Source: PALSA-612 sp963773055
GTDB taxonomy: Bacteria; Actinomycetota; Thermoleophilia; Gaiellales; Gaiellaceae
NCBI GenBank assembly: GCA_963773055.1
Contig: CAVYZL010000002.1
Span: forward strand, 62,001 to 126,000
Direction of reading: 5' to 3'
DNA: 64,000 bases
Under the pieces are notes generated by a model. It was not told the origin of the DNA and did no database searches. It saw only the letters and a list, made by a program, of their open reading frames with translations. A program made the translations under genes and the position numbers. This document shows positions 51,673-61,409 of this stretch, in pieces. Position 1 is the stretch's first letter, and each line of letters begins with the position of its first letter.

Positions 51673-52572
51673 CGCCGAAGGCGCTGCCATTCTGCTCCGT
51701 GATCGTCCCGACTCGAAACCGGCCAGATTCGCTTGCAGAATGTGTCGCCGCCCTCTCGCGATTGGACTACCCGAGCGATCGCTTCGAGGTGATCGTGGTC
51801 GACGACGGAAGCGCGACCCCGCTCTCGGAGTTGGTCGACGAGGCTCGCGGCAAGGTCTCGATCACGCTTGTCCGCCAGGAGAGCGCAGGTCCCGGCGCGG
51901 CGAGGAACACCGGTGCCCGAACGGCGCGGGGGGAGTTGCTCGTCTTCACAGACGACGACTGCCGACCCGACCGAGCGTGGCTGCGGCGGATCGCCGACGA
52001 GTTCACCGCTCAGGCCGGAGTGTGGCTTCGGCGGACGCACGATCAACATGCTGAATGAGAACCCGCACGCGGCTACGAGTCAGCTCGTGATCACCGTCGG
52101 CTACGCACAGAACAACCATCAGCCTGACGATGCGCGCTTCTTCGCCTCGAACAACCTGGCCTTTCCGCGTCGATGACTTCCTCGCGCTGGGGGGCTTCGA
52201 TCCGACCTACAGGACGTCCGAGGATCGAGACCTCTGCGCTCGCTGGGTGCTCAGCGGCCGCCAGCTCGTCGTACGTGCCAGAAGCCGTCGTCGGTCATGC
52301 GAACCCGCTCACCTTCAGCGGCTTCTGGCGCCAGAACTTCACGTACGGCCAGGGCGCCTTCCGCTTCCATCGCGATCAGGCGACGAAGAGTCGGGAGGCG
52401 CGTCGCGATCGAGCCGTCCTTCTACTGGTCTCTCGCACGCCGCGCATGCCGCGAGAGCGACTCGCTGCGCGGATCGCTGGTCGCCCTGTGGCTCCTCTGT
52501 GTCTGGCACGTGGCGAACACGATCGGCTTCCTCCACGAGTGGTGGCGGCTGCGAGGCCAGCGAGACCAAGGA
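51669..52572 (+). pseudogene. GT2 family glycosyltransferase, type b (copy B), four frameshifts
   Basis: Paralogue of the enzyme at 17563. CSVIVPTRNRPDSLAECVAA, FEVIVVDDGSATPLSE and the metal site ELLVFTDDDCRPDRAW are in the first frame. Changes near 52020, 52165, 52270 and 52400 carry the rest: INMLNENPHAATSQLVIT, LALGGFDPTYRTSEDRDLCA (catalytic ED), FSGFWRQNFTYGQGAFRFHR and LVALWLLCVWHVANTIGFLH. The end near 52572 is set by the start of the following GT4 gene; no clean stop is visible in the right frame. Confidence 0.78.
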
Positions 52573-53734
52573 GTGGATGCGCTGCACGTTGCCTGGTCGG
52601 GCCGGGTCGGTGGGATCGAGCGGCTCGTCGAGGGATACGTCCGCGCGGCGTCCACACGCGCTGGACCCAGGCATCTCGCCTGTCTCCTCGATGGACGTGG
52701 GCCGATCGGCGACGCGCTTGCAGCCGATGGTTTCGCGCTCCAGCTAAGGCTCCGCGGCGGTTGGGATGTCGTCGGGCTCTGGCGATTCGCGCGCCTGATC
52801 AGGAGTGCCCGGCCGCGGGTCACGGTCATGTACACGCACGCGCTCGCGCCCTGCCTCGTGGCCCTGGTCGCTCGGCCACGCGGGATCCGGATCTACCAGG
52901 AGTCCTCGGTGCGGGTCTTCAGCACGGACCTGAAGTTCCGCCTGCTCTATCTCCTGCTCCGGCACACGACGACGCTCTTCCTCGCGCCGACGGACGCCGT
53001 CGCGCGAGCACTCCGCAGCCGGGGCGTCGATCCGGGGTCGATCCGCGTCGTCCCCAACGGCGTCTCCGTCGCCCATGCCGTCACGGCGTCTGGCAAGCGC
53101 GAACGGCAAGCTGGTCGTGGGCACCGTCGGGCGGCTCGAACAGCAGAAGCGCATCGACCTCTATCTCGAGGTCCTCGCGGCACTCCGCGCCCGGAGCGTC
53201 GAGCTTGCGGGCATCGTCGTCGGCGGCGGCTCGCTCGAGAGCCGGCTGACGGCGGAGGCGGAAGCGCTCGGGCTGACCGGGGTCGTCGAGTTCGCAGGCG
53301 AGCAGGCCGACGTCACGCCCTGGCTCGATCGGTTCGACATGTTCCTGATGACCTCCGAGGTCGAGACGTTCGGCATCGCCGCGGCCGAGGCGATGGCGCG
53401 GGGAGTCCCGGTCGTTGCGATGCCGTCCGCCAGCGGCCTCGACGACCTCGTCCGGAGCGGCGGCGTCCTCCTTGCCGATCGCGAGATCGCGACGGCCGCC
53501 GACACGGTCGAGCGCCTGCTCGCATCACCGTCGCGGCTACGCGAAACGCGGAGACGCGGGGCGACGATCGCCTCGGCTCTCGATTACTCGCTGCTGATCG
53601 GCCGCCTCGATGCGCTCTTGGACGAGGCGTCCGGTATGCCCGACTTTGCCCCCGCACCCGGCGCCGTCCCCACAATTGGAAGCGGACTTTCGATCAATCA
53701 GCTAGCCACTCGTCGTTCTCGGGGGTCTCATTGA
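52573..53734 (+). pseudogene. GT4 family glycosyltransferase, one frameshift
   Basis: About 385 residues of a GT-B fold enzyme. GTG at 52573 begins DALHVAWSGRVGGIERLVEG, the Gly-rich N-terminal loop. A frame change near 53095 leads to KLVVGTVGRLEQQKRIDLYL (start of the C-terminal Rossmann domain) and VETFGIAAAEAMARGVPVVA, which carries the EX7E motif used by retaining GT4 enzymes. It is probably a mannosyl- or glucosyltransferase for surface glycan. The stop TGA overlaps the TTG start of the next gene. Confidence 0.82.
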
Positions 53735-55187
53735 TCGCTAAGGGAAGCCGCGCAGCGACTCTGAGCGCGCGGGACGCGATTGCTGTCGCACCTGCGGTCG
53801 GGCTCTTCTTGGGACTGGCCGACCAACGAGATCGTGCTGCACCGCGACCTGGGTGGGTGACGTCAGCGACGAGGCCGCCTACTTCCTCATGAGCAAGAAC
53901 ATCTGGCGCTACGGTGCTCCCCTCCTGGATCAGGATCGGCTCGGCTCAGTGGTCGACGACGTGGTCGCCGGGGCTGTCGGCGCTCCTCGGGCCGCTCGGC
54001 GCGCTTCCGATGGGACCGAGCGTCGTCGTCCGAACGCATCGTGGTGGCCTTCTCGGGCGTGGCGTTTCTCGTGCTCGGCTACGTCTGGATGCGGCGCCAG
54101 CTCGACCTCAGCCGGGTGTGGGCCGGGGCTGCGACGGCCTGCGTTGCAGCCAACTATGCGCTCGTCCGCGCCGGCGCACTGGTGTTGTCGGATGTTCCGG
54201 CGGCGGCGGCCCTCATGGGTGGCGTCGTCCTGCTCCGCCGCGGGAGAAGCCGCGCGGGTCTCGCCCTGCTCCTCGGCGCCGCGGTCCTGCGCCCGATCAA
54301 CATCGCCGTGCTCGGCGCAGCGCTCGCCTGGCTGGTCCTCGAGCACCGCCGCCGGCCAACCCGGGCTGCAGCGATCGCCGCAGTCGCCGGAGCAGGGGTG
54401 GTGTTGACAATCTTGCTCGCCGCAGGTGGGCTCCGCGGCTACTACTCGCAGTTCACCCGTCCAGGCGACGGCGGAATCTCGAGGACGCTCGTCGAGCAGT
54501 CGAAGGCGCTCAGCTGGTACCCGTTGGGCTGGTTCAAGGGAGATGCGTTCTCCAACCCGCACGGCGTCGAGCGCGCTCTCCTGAAGCTGCGTCTCGCTCG
54601 GTCTGCTCGTGCTGGCAGCCATGGTCGCGGTGCGACGCCGTCTCCTGGCTGGAAGCAATGATCGTCGCCGCAACGATGGTCGTGCTCCTCGTCTACCGCG
54701 CAGGCGGTGCCGACGAGGCCCGCTATCTGATTCCGCTGTCTCCGTTCTTCATCGGCGCGATCTTAGCCGGCTTCCGCGAGCTTCCATGGCCCTCGGCGGC
54801 ATCCGCCGTCGCAGCGCTCGCCGCGTGTCGCGGCGGTCGTCGGTGGCATCCACTTCTACGCCGTCGGTGACACCCTCGACGGCAAGGGTCACTGCCGAGG
54901 TTTCTGCAAGGCGAGGGCGCCTATCGCTGGGTGAAGGAGCACGTTCCTAAGGGTTCGGAGGTGGTGGCCTACAACGACCTTCAGGCATTCCTGTACAGCG
55001 ATCATCCGACGGCCACCGCGATCCGACACTTCTCGCCGGGTCGACACGTTCGTCGTCCTGGTCCCACCGGGGCTCGACACGGGAGAGTCGGAGCACATCC
55101 TGGACGGCTTCCGCGGCCACGAGGTGTATCGCCGCGGGGACGGTCTCGGTCGTCCAGGTCGATGCGCGGACCGCGCCGGCCGGGTGA
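53731..55187 (+). pseudogene. Polytopic membrane glycosyltransferase (GT39/GT83-like), many frameshifts
   Basis: The segments read as one membrane protein of about 480 residues. Start LIAKGSRAATLSARDAIAV leads into a first helix. DVSDEAAYFLMSKNIWRYGA is an acidic first loop as in ArnT/PMT-type enzymes, where an Asp near the first helix is catalytic. Several helices follow (AFSGVAFLVLGYVWMRRQLD, VVLLRRGRSRAGLALLLGAA, IVAATMVVLLVYRAGG), with GGADEARYLIPLSPFFIGAI before the last ones. The C-terminal soluble domain includes GAYRWVKEHVPKGSEVVAYN. At least six frame changes occur between 53815 and 55130. It probably transfers a sugar from a polyprenyl-phosphate donor on the outer face of the membrane. 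Confidence 0.7.
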
Positions 55188-55251
55188 CCACGTCTAAGAG
55201 CGCCGATCCCGCCTAGCACAGTGAGGCGGGGCCGCGCGCCCACGACACGCC

Positions 55252-56001
55252 TCACCTGCGGCGAGACACGATTACCAACTCACGTCCCAGCCGTGCCCTC
55301 TCGAGCAACGACTTCCAGCGCGGCACACCGACGATACCGCCCATCATCCGGTGGACATAGCGATTCTCGACCCAGAACAGCACACCCTGATCTCCCCCAG
55401 GCGCGAACGTGCGGACATCCTCGATCCGATAATCGGACTGCAACAGCCGCCTCACCTGGCGCAGCGTTGGCCATTCCTCAACCGGCCCATGCGGGACGGA
55501 TGGATGGTGCGGTCGGAGTGTCGATCGTCGCCGCCAGACGAACGGGTTCTGGGTCATGAGCAAGAACGTGTCGCCCGTCGTCTGCAGCGAGGCGATCCGG
55601 GCGACGCAGGCGGCGTGGTCGGGCATTGGCACCAGTGAATCCGAGCTGACGACTAACTGGAACGGGCCTTCGAGATCGAGTTCGAGAAAGTCGCCACACA
55701 GAAGCTGCACGTCGGGATGTCGCCGTCTTCCGTCCTCGATCGCCTCGGGCGAGAGATCGGTGCCCCACGCTTTCCCGAAGGGCAGCAACTCGTTTGCCAG
55801 CCAGCCCGTTCCGCACCCGACGTCGAGGATCCGAGCGTTCTCTAGGCCGGCGTCCTGAGCGACGCTCGTTGCGATGTCGCGTTGGCGTTCCATGAATCCG
55901 TCGAGATCGCCACGAAAGCGCCATTCGCGGTTCCACTCATTCCAGAAGCGAACGTGAGGATCGTTCGGGCCTCCGTACTCTCCTGTTACCGCCGAATCCA
56001 T
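55252..56001 (-). CDS. Class I SAM-dependent methyltransferase
   Basis: The product has 249 residues. NARILDVGCGTGWLANELLP is SAM motif I, AWGTDLSPEAIEDGRRRHPD the acidic strand, and FQLVVSSDSLVPMPDHAACV motif IV. The N-terminus FWNEWNREWRFRGDLDGFME is helical and specific to this subgroup. The substrate is unknown. The ATG at 56001 overlaps the end of the extended metallo-hydrolase upstream on the same strand, suggesting one operon. Confidence 0.87.
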   Translation of the reverse strand: MDSAVTGEYGGPNDPHVRFWNEWNREWRFRGDLDGFMERQRDIATSVAQDAGLENARILDVGCGTGWLANELLPFGKAWGTDLSPEAIEDGRRRHPDVQLLCGDFLELDLEGPFQLVVSSDSLVPMPDHAACVARIASLQTTGDTFLLMTQNPFVWRRRSTLRPHHPSVPHGPVEEWPTLRQVRRLLQSDYRIEDVRTFAPGGDQGVLFWVENRYVHRMMGGIVGVPRWKSLLERARLGRELVIVSRRR

Positions 56002-57019
56002 GCTTCTCCCGCCCGTCGCCCTACGCCGAAGTAGCTCCGACAGATGACGCCCTCCAAGCTGACGCAGTCTTTCGTCAGCTCGATCTTCCTGCCAGTGCGC
56101 TCATCGATCCAGTTCAGACAGGCGACTTGGTGCGGTCCGGCCCCTCGTCGACGTCGGCGGCCATCGTCACCTCGCCGCTCTCGCTCGGCAGCTTCATCTC
56201 GACCGGTGCCTCCGGCCCTGGGATCGCGTCGCCGAGCCGTGCGGTGATCTGGCCGCGCACGGTGCGCGCCGGCCAGTCGTGCGACGGCACGACGAACGCG
56301 CCCGAGTTGAGCGCCTTGACGACCGCAGCCTTCTCCTCGCGCTTGCGCATCGAATGGTTTCCGGTCACCTGCGGGTCGTAGTCGCCCATCTGGTAGAGCG
56401 GAGCGACGATCTGGTCCTGCACGTCGTAGATGACGTCGCCGCAGATGCAGACGACGCCTGCCGCCGTCTCGACGAGGATGTTCATCGACCCTTCGGTGTG
56501 GCCGCCGGCGTGCTCGAGGCGAACGCCGGGCACGAGCTCGATCGGCCCCGAGAGCTCGAGGTCGAGCAGGCGCAGCGCGCCAGGGATGTGGAGCCGGTCG
56601 ACGTGGTGCTTCACGTACTCGGCCGGGTACTGCTCGGTCATCAGACCGGAGACGGAGTGCTCGAGCTCCTTGCGCTGCATGCACACCGTCGTCGTCATCG
56701 GGAACTTGTCGTCCTGCCCCGCATGGTCGATGTGATTGTGCGTGTGCAGGATGTAGCGCACGTCCTTCGGCTTCACACCGAAGCGCCCGAGCTGGTTCTC
56801 GATCTGCTGCTCCTCGCTGATCCAGCCGGTCATGCCGAGCCGCTGCATGATCTCCGGATGGGAGGCGCCAGTGTCGACGAGGATCGGATCGTCGCCGCCG
56901 AGGATCAGGGAGCCCCACGTCTTGGCGAGCGCCTTCTGACCCATGTTGCGCGCGAGCACGAGGAAGCTCGACTCGAGCTCGATGTCGATGAGGTCGAGAA
57001 GCTTGACTTCAAGAGCCAT
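55986..57019 (-). pseudogene. Metallo-beta-lactamase-fold hydrolase (AHL-lactonase-like) with C-terminal extension, one frameshift
   Basis: ATG at 57019 is chosen because AAGGAGGG lies eight bases upstream. The main frame ends at 56114 (301 residues) and holds the metal site YILHTHNHIDHAGQDDKFPM (HxHxDH), the later His in LEHAGGHTEGSMNIL, Asp in VCICGDVIYDVQDQIVAPL and a final His in VVPSHDWPA. After a probable indel near 56128, another frame continues as NWIDERTGRKIELTKDCVSL then EGVICRSYFGVGRRAGEAW to a stop at 55986, which overlaps the next gene's start; that overlap supports the extension being real. The extension resembles part of the protein at 62861. Lactonase activity is inferred from the fold only. 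Confidence 0.78.
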
Positions 57020-57318
57020 GGCCATTCCCTCCTTGCTGGATCGGGCGATTCTAGGACGTCTGCTGTCCGCCGTGGCGTCCGCGAGGGGCACCACGCGAGA
57101 CACCCTCGACCACGAGAGCAGCCCTCCTCATCCGCTCGAGAACGCGCCGGACCTTGTAGTCGCGCCGCCGTTAGAGACCTCGATGTAGACGGCTGGGACC
57201 TGTCGAACCTACACGATCGGCGGTTGTTTCACCTACCACTTGTGGGGTACTTACACACACGTCGACCCGCACGACAACGGCGGCGTCGACGGTTTCGAGT
57301 CAAAAAGGGGGAGGAATC

Positions 57319-58362
57319 ATGCGAAGGAGTAGCGGCACCAGGCCCAGGGCGGGCCTGGTAGCGATCGTTGTGGTTGTGGCGGCAGCGGCGGCACTTGTGC
57401 CGGGAGCGGTTGCAGGTATCGCCTCGGGCGCGCTCAATTGCCCGCTTCCGAAGTACAACCCGACGCATTACGCGATACAGACAGGGCAGCAGGTGACTTG
57501 CACGATCGATGGCGCGAGTGACGCGAGCGGAAAGACCACCGTGCCGGTGATCATCAAGAGCTCCGATCTCGGCAACACAACCGTTACGGGCACAGTCTCG
57601 GGTAGCGGCTCGTCGACGAAGATCACTTTCACGTACACGGCGCCGACGGTTGCCTGCAACACCACGATCGTTGCCTATATCACCAACGGCAACAACTCCA
57701 ACAATTCGAAGATCACACCCGGCGGTACTGCGGCTGCGGGATTCGCGTTCGTCGATGCGACCGGGAAGGGGATCACCGTTTGCACTCCGCCCCCGCCCAA
57801 CCCGCTGATCTTCCTCGGCTACGCGGATACCTACCGTCCCACCGGTGGAACGCCGTCGCCGTGGCAGGGAAGTTCGAACGTGATCTTCGTCGGCTGTGGG
57901 GTCGACCCGAACGGTGCCGTACCGACAACGGACAACTGCGCGAAGCAGCCTGTAGGCGGCGCCGACATCTACGACTCGAGTGCGATCAGGATCGACAACG
58001 TCACGGGTAGCCCGATGTCGGTCACGGGCGCGAGCGTCTCGATGGCGCCGGCCTGCAACTTCAACCCGTGGCCGGGGTTGAACGTCACGATTCCCGTCGG
58101 TGGGACGCTGATCCTCACCCAGACAGGCGGTGTCGATCCCTGCGGCGTCGAGCCATTCGGCTACAACTTCGATGGCTCCGATACGAACGAGAGCTCGTGT
58201 GTGAACAGCGGGATCATCCCGGTGATCACACTGACCATCAACGGGGTGACCAGCACCATCAACGACACGGGGCAGATCCTGAACACGGGCGGCGTCGAAC
58301 CCGTAACCTGCTTGGGAGCACCGAGCGAACTGAGGAACTGGGTGCAGATCGCGTTCCCGTAA
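57319..58362 (+). CDS. Secreted hypothetical protein, beta-rich
   Basis: The product has 347 residues with a strong ribosome binding site (AGGGGGAGGA) before the ATG. Signal peptide AGLVAIVVVVAAAAALVPGA. The mature chain is rich in Thr, Ser, Gly and Asn, with an Ig-like start (PTHYAIQTGQQVTCTIDGAS), a Pro run TVCTPPPPNPL near residue 165 and a Cys-containing C-terminal domain. No anchor motif or known domain is recognised. AT content is slightly higher than in its neighbours. The 299 bases upstream (57020-57318) hold no other gene and probably its promoter. A strong terminator follows. Confidence 0.8.
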   Translation: MRRSSGTRPRAGLVAIVVVVAAAAALVPGAVAGIASGALNCPLPKYNPTHYAIQTGQQVTCTIDGASDASGKTTVPVIIKSSDLGNTTVTGTVSGSGSSTKITFTYTAPTVACNTTIVAYITNGNNSNNSKITPGGTAAAGFAFVDATGKGITVCTPPPPNPLIFLGYADTYRPTGGTPSPWQGSSNVIFVGCGVDPNGAVPTTDNCAKQPVGGADIYDSSAIRIDNVTGSPMSVTGASVSMAPACNFNPWPGLNVTIPVGGTLILTQTGGVDPCGVEPFGYNFDGSDTNESSCVNSGIIPVITLTINGVTSTINDTGQILNTGGVEPVTCLGAPSELRNWVQIAFP

Positions 58363-58381
58363 CGCGCACAGTTCCGCCTCT

Positions 58382-58417
58382 CTCGGCCCGGGGTTGCGTC
58401 AGCAGCCCCGGGCCGAG
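58382..58417 (+). terminator. Rho-independent-type terminator after the secreted protein gene
   Basis: A perfect twelve-base stem CTCGGCCCGGGG with its complement, and three further pairs (TGC/GCA) within the loop. The hairpin is followed by CACTTTCCC, a weak T tract. It lies 20 bases after the stop. Confidence 0.75.
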
Positions 58418-58455
58418 CACTTTCCCAGACAAGAACCGGTGCCCGCGGTCAGACG

Positions 58456-59184
58456 TCAGCGACGGCGGGCTGCTAAGCAGTAGCCCAGTGGGAAACTTCG
58501 CTCAGTCCCTGCTCTCAGGCGACGATAGAGCCGCGTTTGTGTGCCGATCCGACTAAGCGCGAGGAAGACCTTGGCTATGGACTGATTGCGCACGAAGAAC
58601 TTGTTCAACAGATCGAGCAGCACGTCGGGGTAGCCGCCGTACGGTTCGAGCTCCACGACCGCCAGGTCATTGTCAGCGCACAATCGCCGCAGTGCGAACT
58701 CCGTGTATCGGTGGTAGTCGTGCGGCGCCTCGTGTACCCAGTAGAAAAAAGGCATGCCCGCGAGAAGCATTCCATCGGGGCGCAGGACCCGGGCGATCTC
58801 GGCGATGAGCGTGTCGGGCTTTGCGATGTGCTCGAGCACATCCATGAGCAGCACCGTGTCGAAGCTTCTGTCGTCGAACGGAAGAAGATCATTCAGATCC
58901 ACGTACCGGTCAACGTGATCGGTCCCGTGCTCCGTGCTTTCCCAGTCGATACAGGTCGTCTCTGTGACCTGATCTCTGTAGATGTCGTAGTAGGGGACGT
59001 CTCCGCACCCACAGTCGAGTAGAGCGCCTGATGCGTGGGTACGGATCATCCGCACGTAATCGTCGATGACGCACGAGCAGATGAACATCGAGCCACTTCC
59101 GACATAGTCGGGGTTCGGCACATACCGCCCCGACCGCGAGTCTCTTACGAACTTCGTCGGCTTCCAGCGGTCGGGGTGTCGCAC
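58456..59184 (-). CDS. Class I SAM-dependent methyltransferase
   Basis: The product has 242 residues from a GTG at 59184. ALLDCGCGDVPYYDIYRDQV is motif I, DRSFDTVLLMDVLEHIAKPD motif IV and RVLRPDGMLLAGMPFFYWVH motif VI; the HEAPHDYHRYT block is typical of methyltransferases in polysaccharide gene clusters. The substrate is unknown. It ends toward the secreted protein's terminator and lies downstream of tRNA-Thr. Confidence 0.87.
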   Translation of the reverse strand: MRHPDRWKPTKFVRDSRSGRYVPNPDYVGSGSMFICSCVIDDYVRMIRTHASGALLDCGCGDVPYYDIYRDQVTETTCIDWESTEHGTDHVDRYVDLNDLLPFDDRSFDTVLLMDVLEHIAKPDTLIAEIARVLRPDGMLLAGMPFFYWVHEAPHDYHRYTEFALRRLCADNDLAVVELEPYGGYPDVLLDLLNKFFVRNQSIAKVFLALSRIGTQTRLYRRLRAGTERSFPLGYCLAARRR

Positions 59185-59269
59185 TCGACAAACTCTGACT
59201 TCAAGTCATTTCTGCGTCAAGCGGAAGACGGCAGGCCGCAAAAGGATGGATTTGCAGGGCTTTCCGTAG

Positions 59270-59342
59270 AGCCGACGCGCGGATTCGAACCGCGGACCCC
59301 TTCATTACGAGTGAAGTGCTCTACCAGCTGAGCTACGTCGGC
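59270..59342 (-). tRNA. tRNA-Thr(CGU)
   Basis: A complete cloverleaf of 73 bases on the minus strand. Seven-pair acceptor stem GCCGACG/CGTCGGC, D-arm AGCTCAGCTGGTAGAGC, anticodon loop CTCGTAA (CGU) on a five-pair stem, and T-arm with GTTCGAATC. CCA is not encoded. It lies 14 bases upstream of the phosphatase gene's end, in a short intergenic gap. Confidence 0.95.
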
Positions 59343-59356
59343 GGGATCGAGAAAGC

Positions 59357-59725
59357 CTAGCGGCCCTCGGGCCACGAGCGGACGAGCGCGCGCTGCTCCC
59401 GGGTCTCGGGAGGAGGACCGGGATCGAGCCCGTGCCGCTTTCGGTGGCAGCCGATCACGGTGCGTGTACGGCCGATGCCCATCCGGCAATGGACGTAGAC
59501 GCTCTCACCGTCCTCGAGGGCCGCGTCGATCAGGTCGAGGGTCGCGATCATCTGCTCCACGGTCGGCACGCCGAAGTCGCGGATCGGCATGCGGACATGC
59601 CTCACGCCCTCCGGCAGCGAATGCGCATAGGGCGGGAGCGTCCCTTCCTCCGTCAGGTCGACGAACAGCGTCGTCCCGTCCCGAAGCTGGCCGCCGCGCG
59701 GATACGGCCCGCTGCGCAGCGTCAC
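59357..59725 (-). CDS. Dual-specificity/tyrosine phosphatase-like protein
   Basis: The product has 122 residues from a GTG that overlaps the holB stop by four bases. The CX5R phosphatase loop is SVYVHCRMGIGRTRTVIGCH. The general acid Asp is probably in RMPIRDFGVPTVEQM. The start TLRSGPYPRGGQLRDG resembles the first strand of DSP-type enzymes, but the protein is short and lacks a full N-terminal part. Its substrate is unknown. Translational coupling to holB is unusual. Confidence 0.82.
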   Translation of the reverse strand: MTLRSGPYPRGGQLRDGTTLFVDLTEEGTLPPYAHSLPEGVRHVRMPIRDFGVPTVEQMIATLDLIDAALEDGESVYVHCRMGIGRTRTVIGCHRKRHGLDPGPPPETREQRALVRSWPEGR

Positions 59726-60787
59726 GCCGGTGCGAGCTCGCGCCGCAGGCGGATGAAGAGCGCCTCCAGGGCGAGCTTCGGCTGCAGGTTCAGCTCCTCG
59801 AACCAGCGCCAAGCCTCCCGCACGAGCTCGGCGGAGCGTTCGGCTGCCGGCAGCCGCTCGGGGACACCGTCCTCGCGCAGGGTTGCGAGATGGTCGTAGT
59901 GGACGACGATCGGCTCGGCGCCGACTGCGACCGCAACGAGATCGCGGTACCACGCGGTCAGCTCCTCGAGCGCTTCGAGCACGCTCTCCCGCATCGCGCC
60001 GAACTCCGCCCGCCGCAGCCGCTGCTCGTTCTCCCGCTCGGGCAGGCCGAGCCACTCCGACTCGTCGTCGGCCTTCGCGCGAGCCTCGCTCGCCGCCGCA
60101 TCGGCGATCCGGACGACGGCGGTGGCGGCCTCCGCGGGCGCGAACCCGGGGTCGGCGTAGACAGCGCGCGCGAGCCGGAGGATCTCCTCGCGCCGCTCGG
60201 CCGCATCCTCGTCGAGCAGCCGCTCGGCCCGGTCGAGACGACCCCCTGCCACCCGCGCGAGCGCCGTGATCCGCTCCGGAGGAAGGCCCGGCGCCTGCGC
60301 GGCGAGCACCGTGTGCACCGCCTTCTCCGACAGGCGACTGAAGGGGACGAGCTGGCACCGCGAGCGGATCGTCGGCGGCACGGGGCCGAGCTCGTCGGCG
60401 AGCAGGCAGATGACCGCGTACGGCGGGGGCTCCTCGAGGTCCTTCAGCAGCGCGTCCGACGCCTCGTCGTTCAGCGTGTGCGCGGAAACGACGACGTAGA
60501 CGCGGCGCTCGGCCTCGAACGGGCGCATGTGCAGGTCGCGCCGGAGCTTGCGCACCTCGTCGATCCGGATCTGGTCTCCGAGCGGCTCGAGGACGTAGAG
60601 GTCGGGATGCGCCCGGCGCTCGACCCGGCCCCGGTCGCCGAGGAGGTGGGCGGCGAAGGCGAGCACCGTCTTCTGCTTGCCGACGCCGGGCGGGCCGTGG
60701 AAGAGGTACGCGTGCACGGGGCCCTCGTCGATCGCGGCCGTGAGCAGCCGCTTCGCCGTCGTGCTGCTCGATGATCTCATCGAACAC
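59722..60787 (-). pseudogene. holB: DNA polymerase III delta' subunit HolB, one frameshift at the N-terminus
   Basis: About 354 residues, clamp-loader AAA+ family. GTG at 60787 reads FDEIIEQHDG, then near 60755 the frame changes to AKRLLTAAIDEGPVHAYLFH. Walker A is FHGPPGVGKQKTVLAFAAHL; the sensor region VVVSAHTLNDEASDALLKDL and the SRC motif PPTIRSRCQLVPFSRL are typical. The usual zinc-binding cysteines are not seen, as in some delta' proteins. It follows tmk with an 11-base overlap, a common order. Confidence 0.88.
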
Positions 60788-61371
60788 CGGCGAGCTCCTC
60801 CCAGATCTCCGCGGCAAGCTCGTCCTCCGGCCGCGAGCCGTCGAGAACGCGGATCCGGTCGGGATACCGGCGCGCGAGGTCGCGGTAGCCCTCCGCGAGC
60901 GCGGCGTGGAAAGGCGCCTCCTCTCGCTCGATCCGGTCGCGCTCCGAGCCCAGGCGCTCAGCAGCTGTCGCCGCGTCGAGGAGCAGGACGAACGTCCGGT
61001 CGGGGACGAGGTCGCGCACGGCGACGTTGAGCTCGAGCACACGCTCGACGCCGAGCCCACGCGCGAGCCCCTGGTAGACGAGCGACGAGTCGAGGTAGCG
61101 ATCGCAGAGGACATCGCTGCCGGCCGCGAGCGCGGGCCGGATCACGCGTTCCGCGAGCTCGGCCCGGGCGGCGGCGAACAGCGCCGCCTCGGCCCAGGGC
61201 GTCATCGCCTCCCCGTCGAGCACGAGCTCCCGTACCCGTTCGCCGAGCGGCGTTCCACCGGGCTCGCGCGTGGCGACGACCGACCGGCCCGAATCCGTCG
61301 AGGTGCTGATCGAGGAGGCGTGCCTGGGTCGACTTCCCCGAGCCGTCGACACCTTCGAAGGTCACGAACAT
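60777..61371 (-). pseudogene. tmk: Thymidylate kinase, one frameshift
   Basis: About 198 residues. ATG at 61371 starts MFVTFEGVDGSGKSTQARLL, a perfect P-loop. Near 61285 the frame changes and continues RSVVATREPGGTPLGERVRE, the DR motif CDRYLDSSLVYQGLARGL and the lid region GSERDRIEREEAPFHAAL to the stop. It phosphorylates dTMP to dTDP and so follows ThyX in the same pathway, although thyX lies 30 kb away. It is probably intact in the organism, the break being a single indel. Confidence 0.9.
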
Positions 61372-61409
61372 CGCCCCGAACGATAGGGCCGCGGACAGGC
61401 GGCCGGGGC

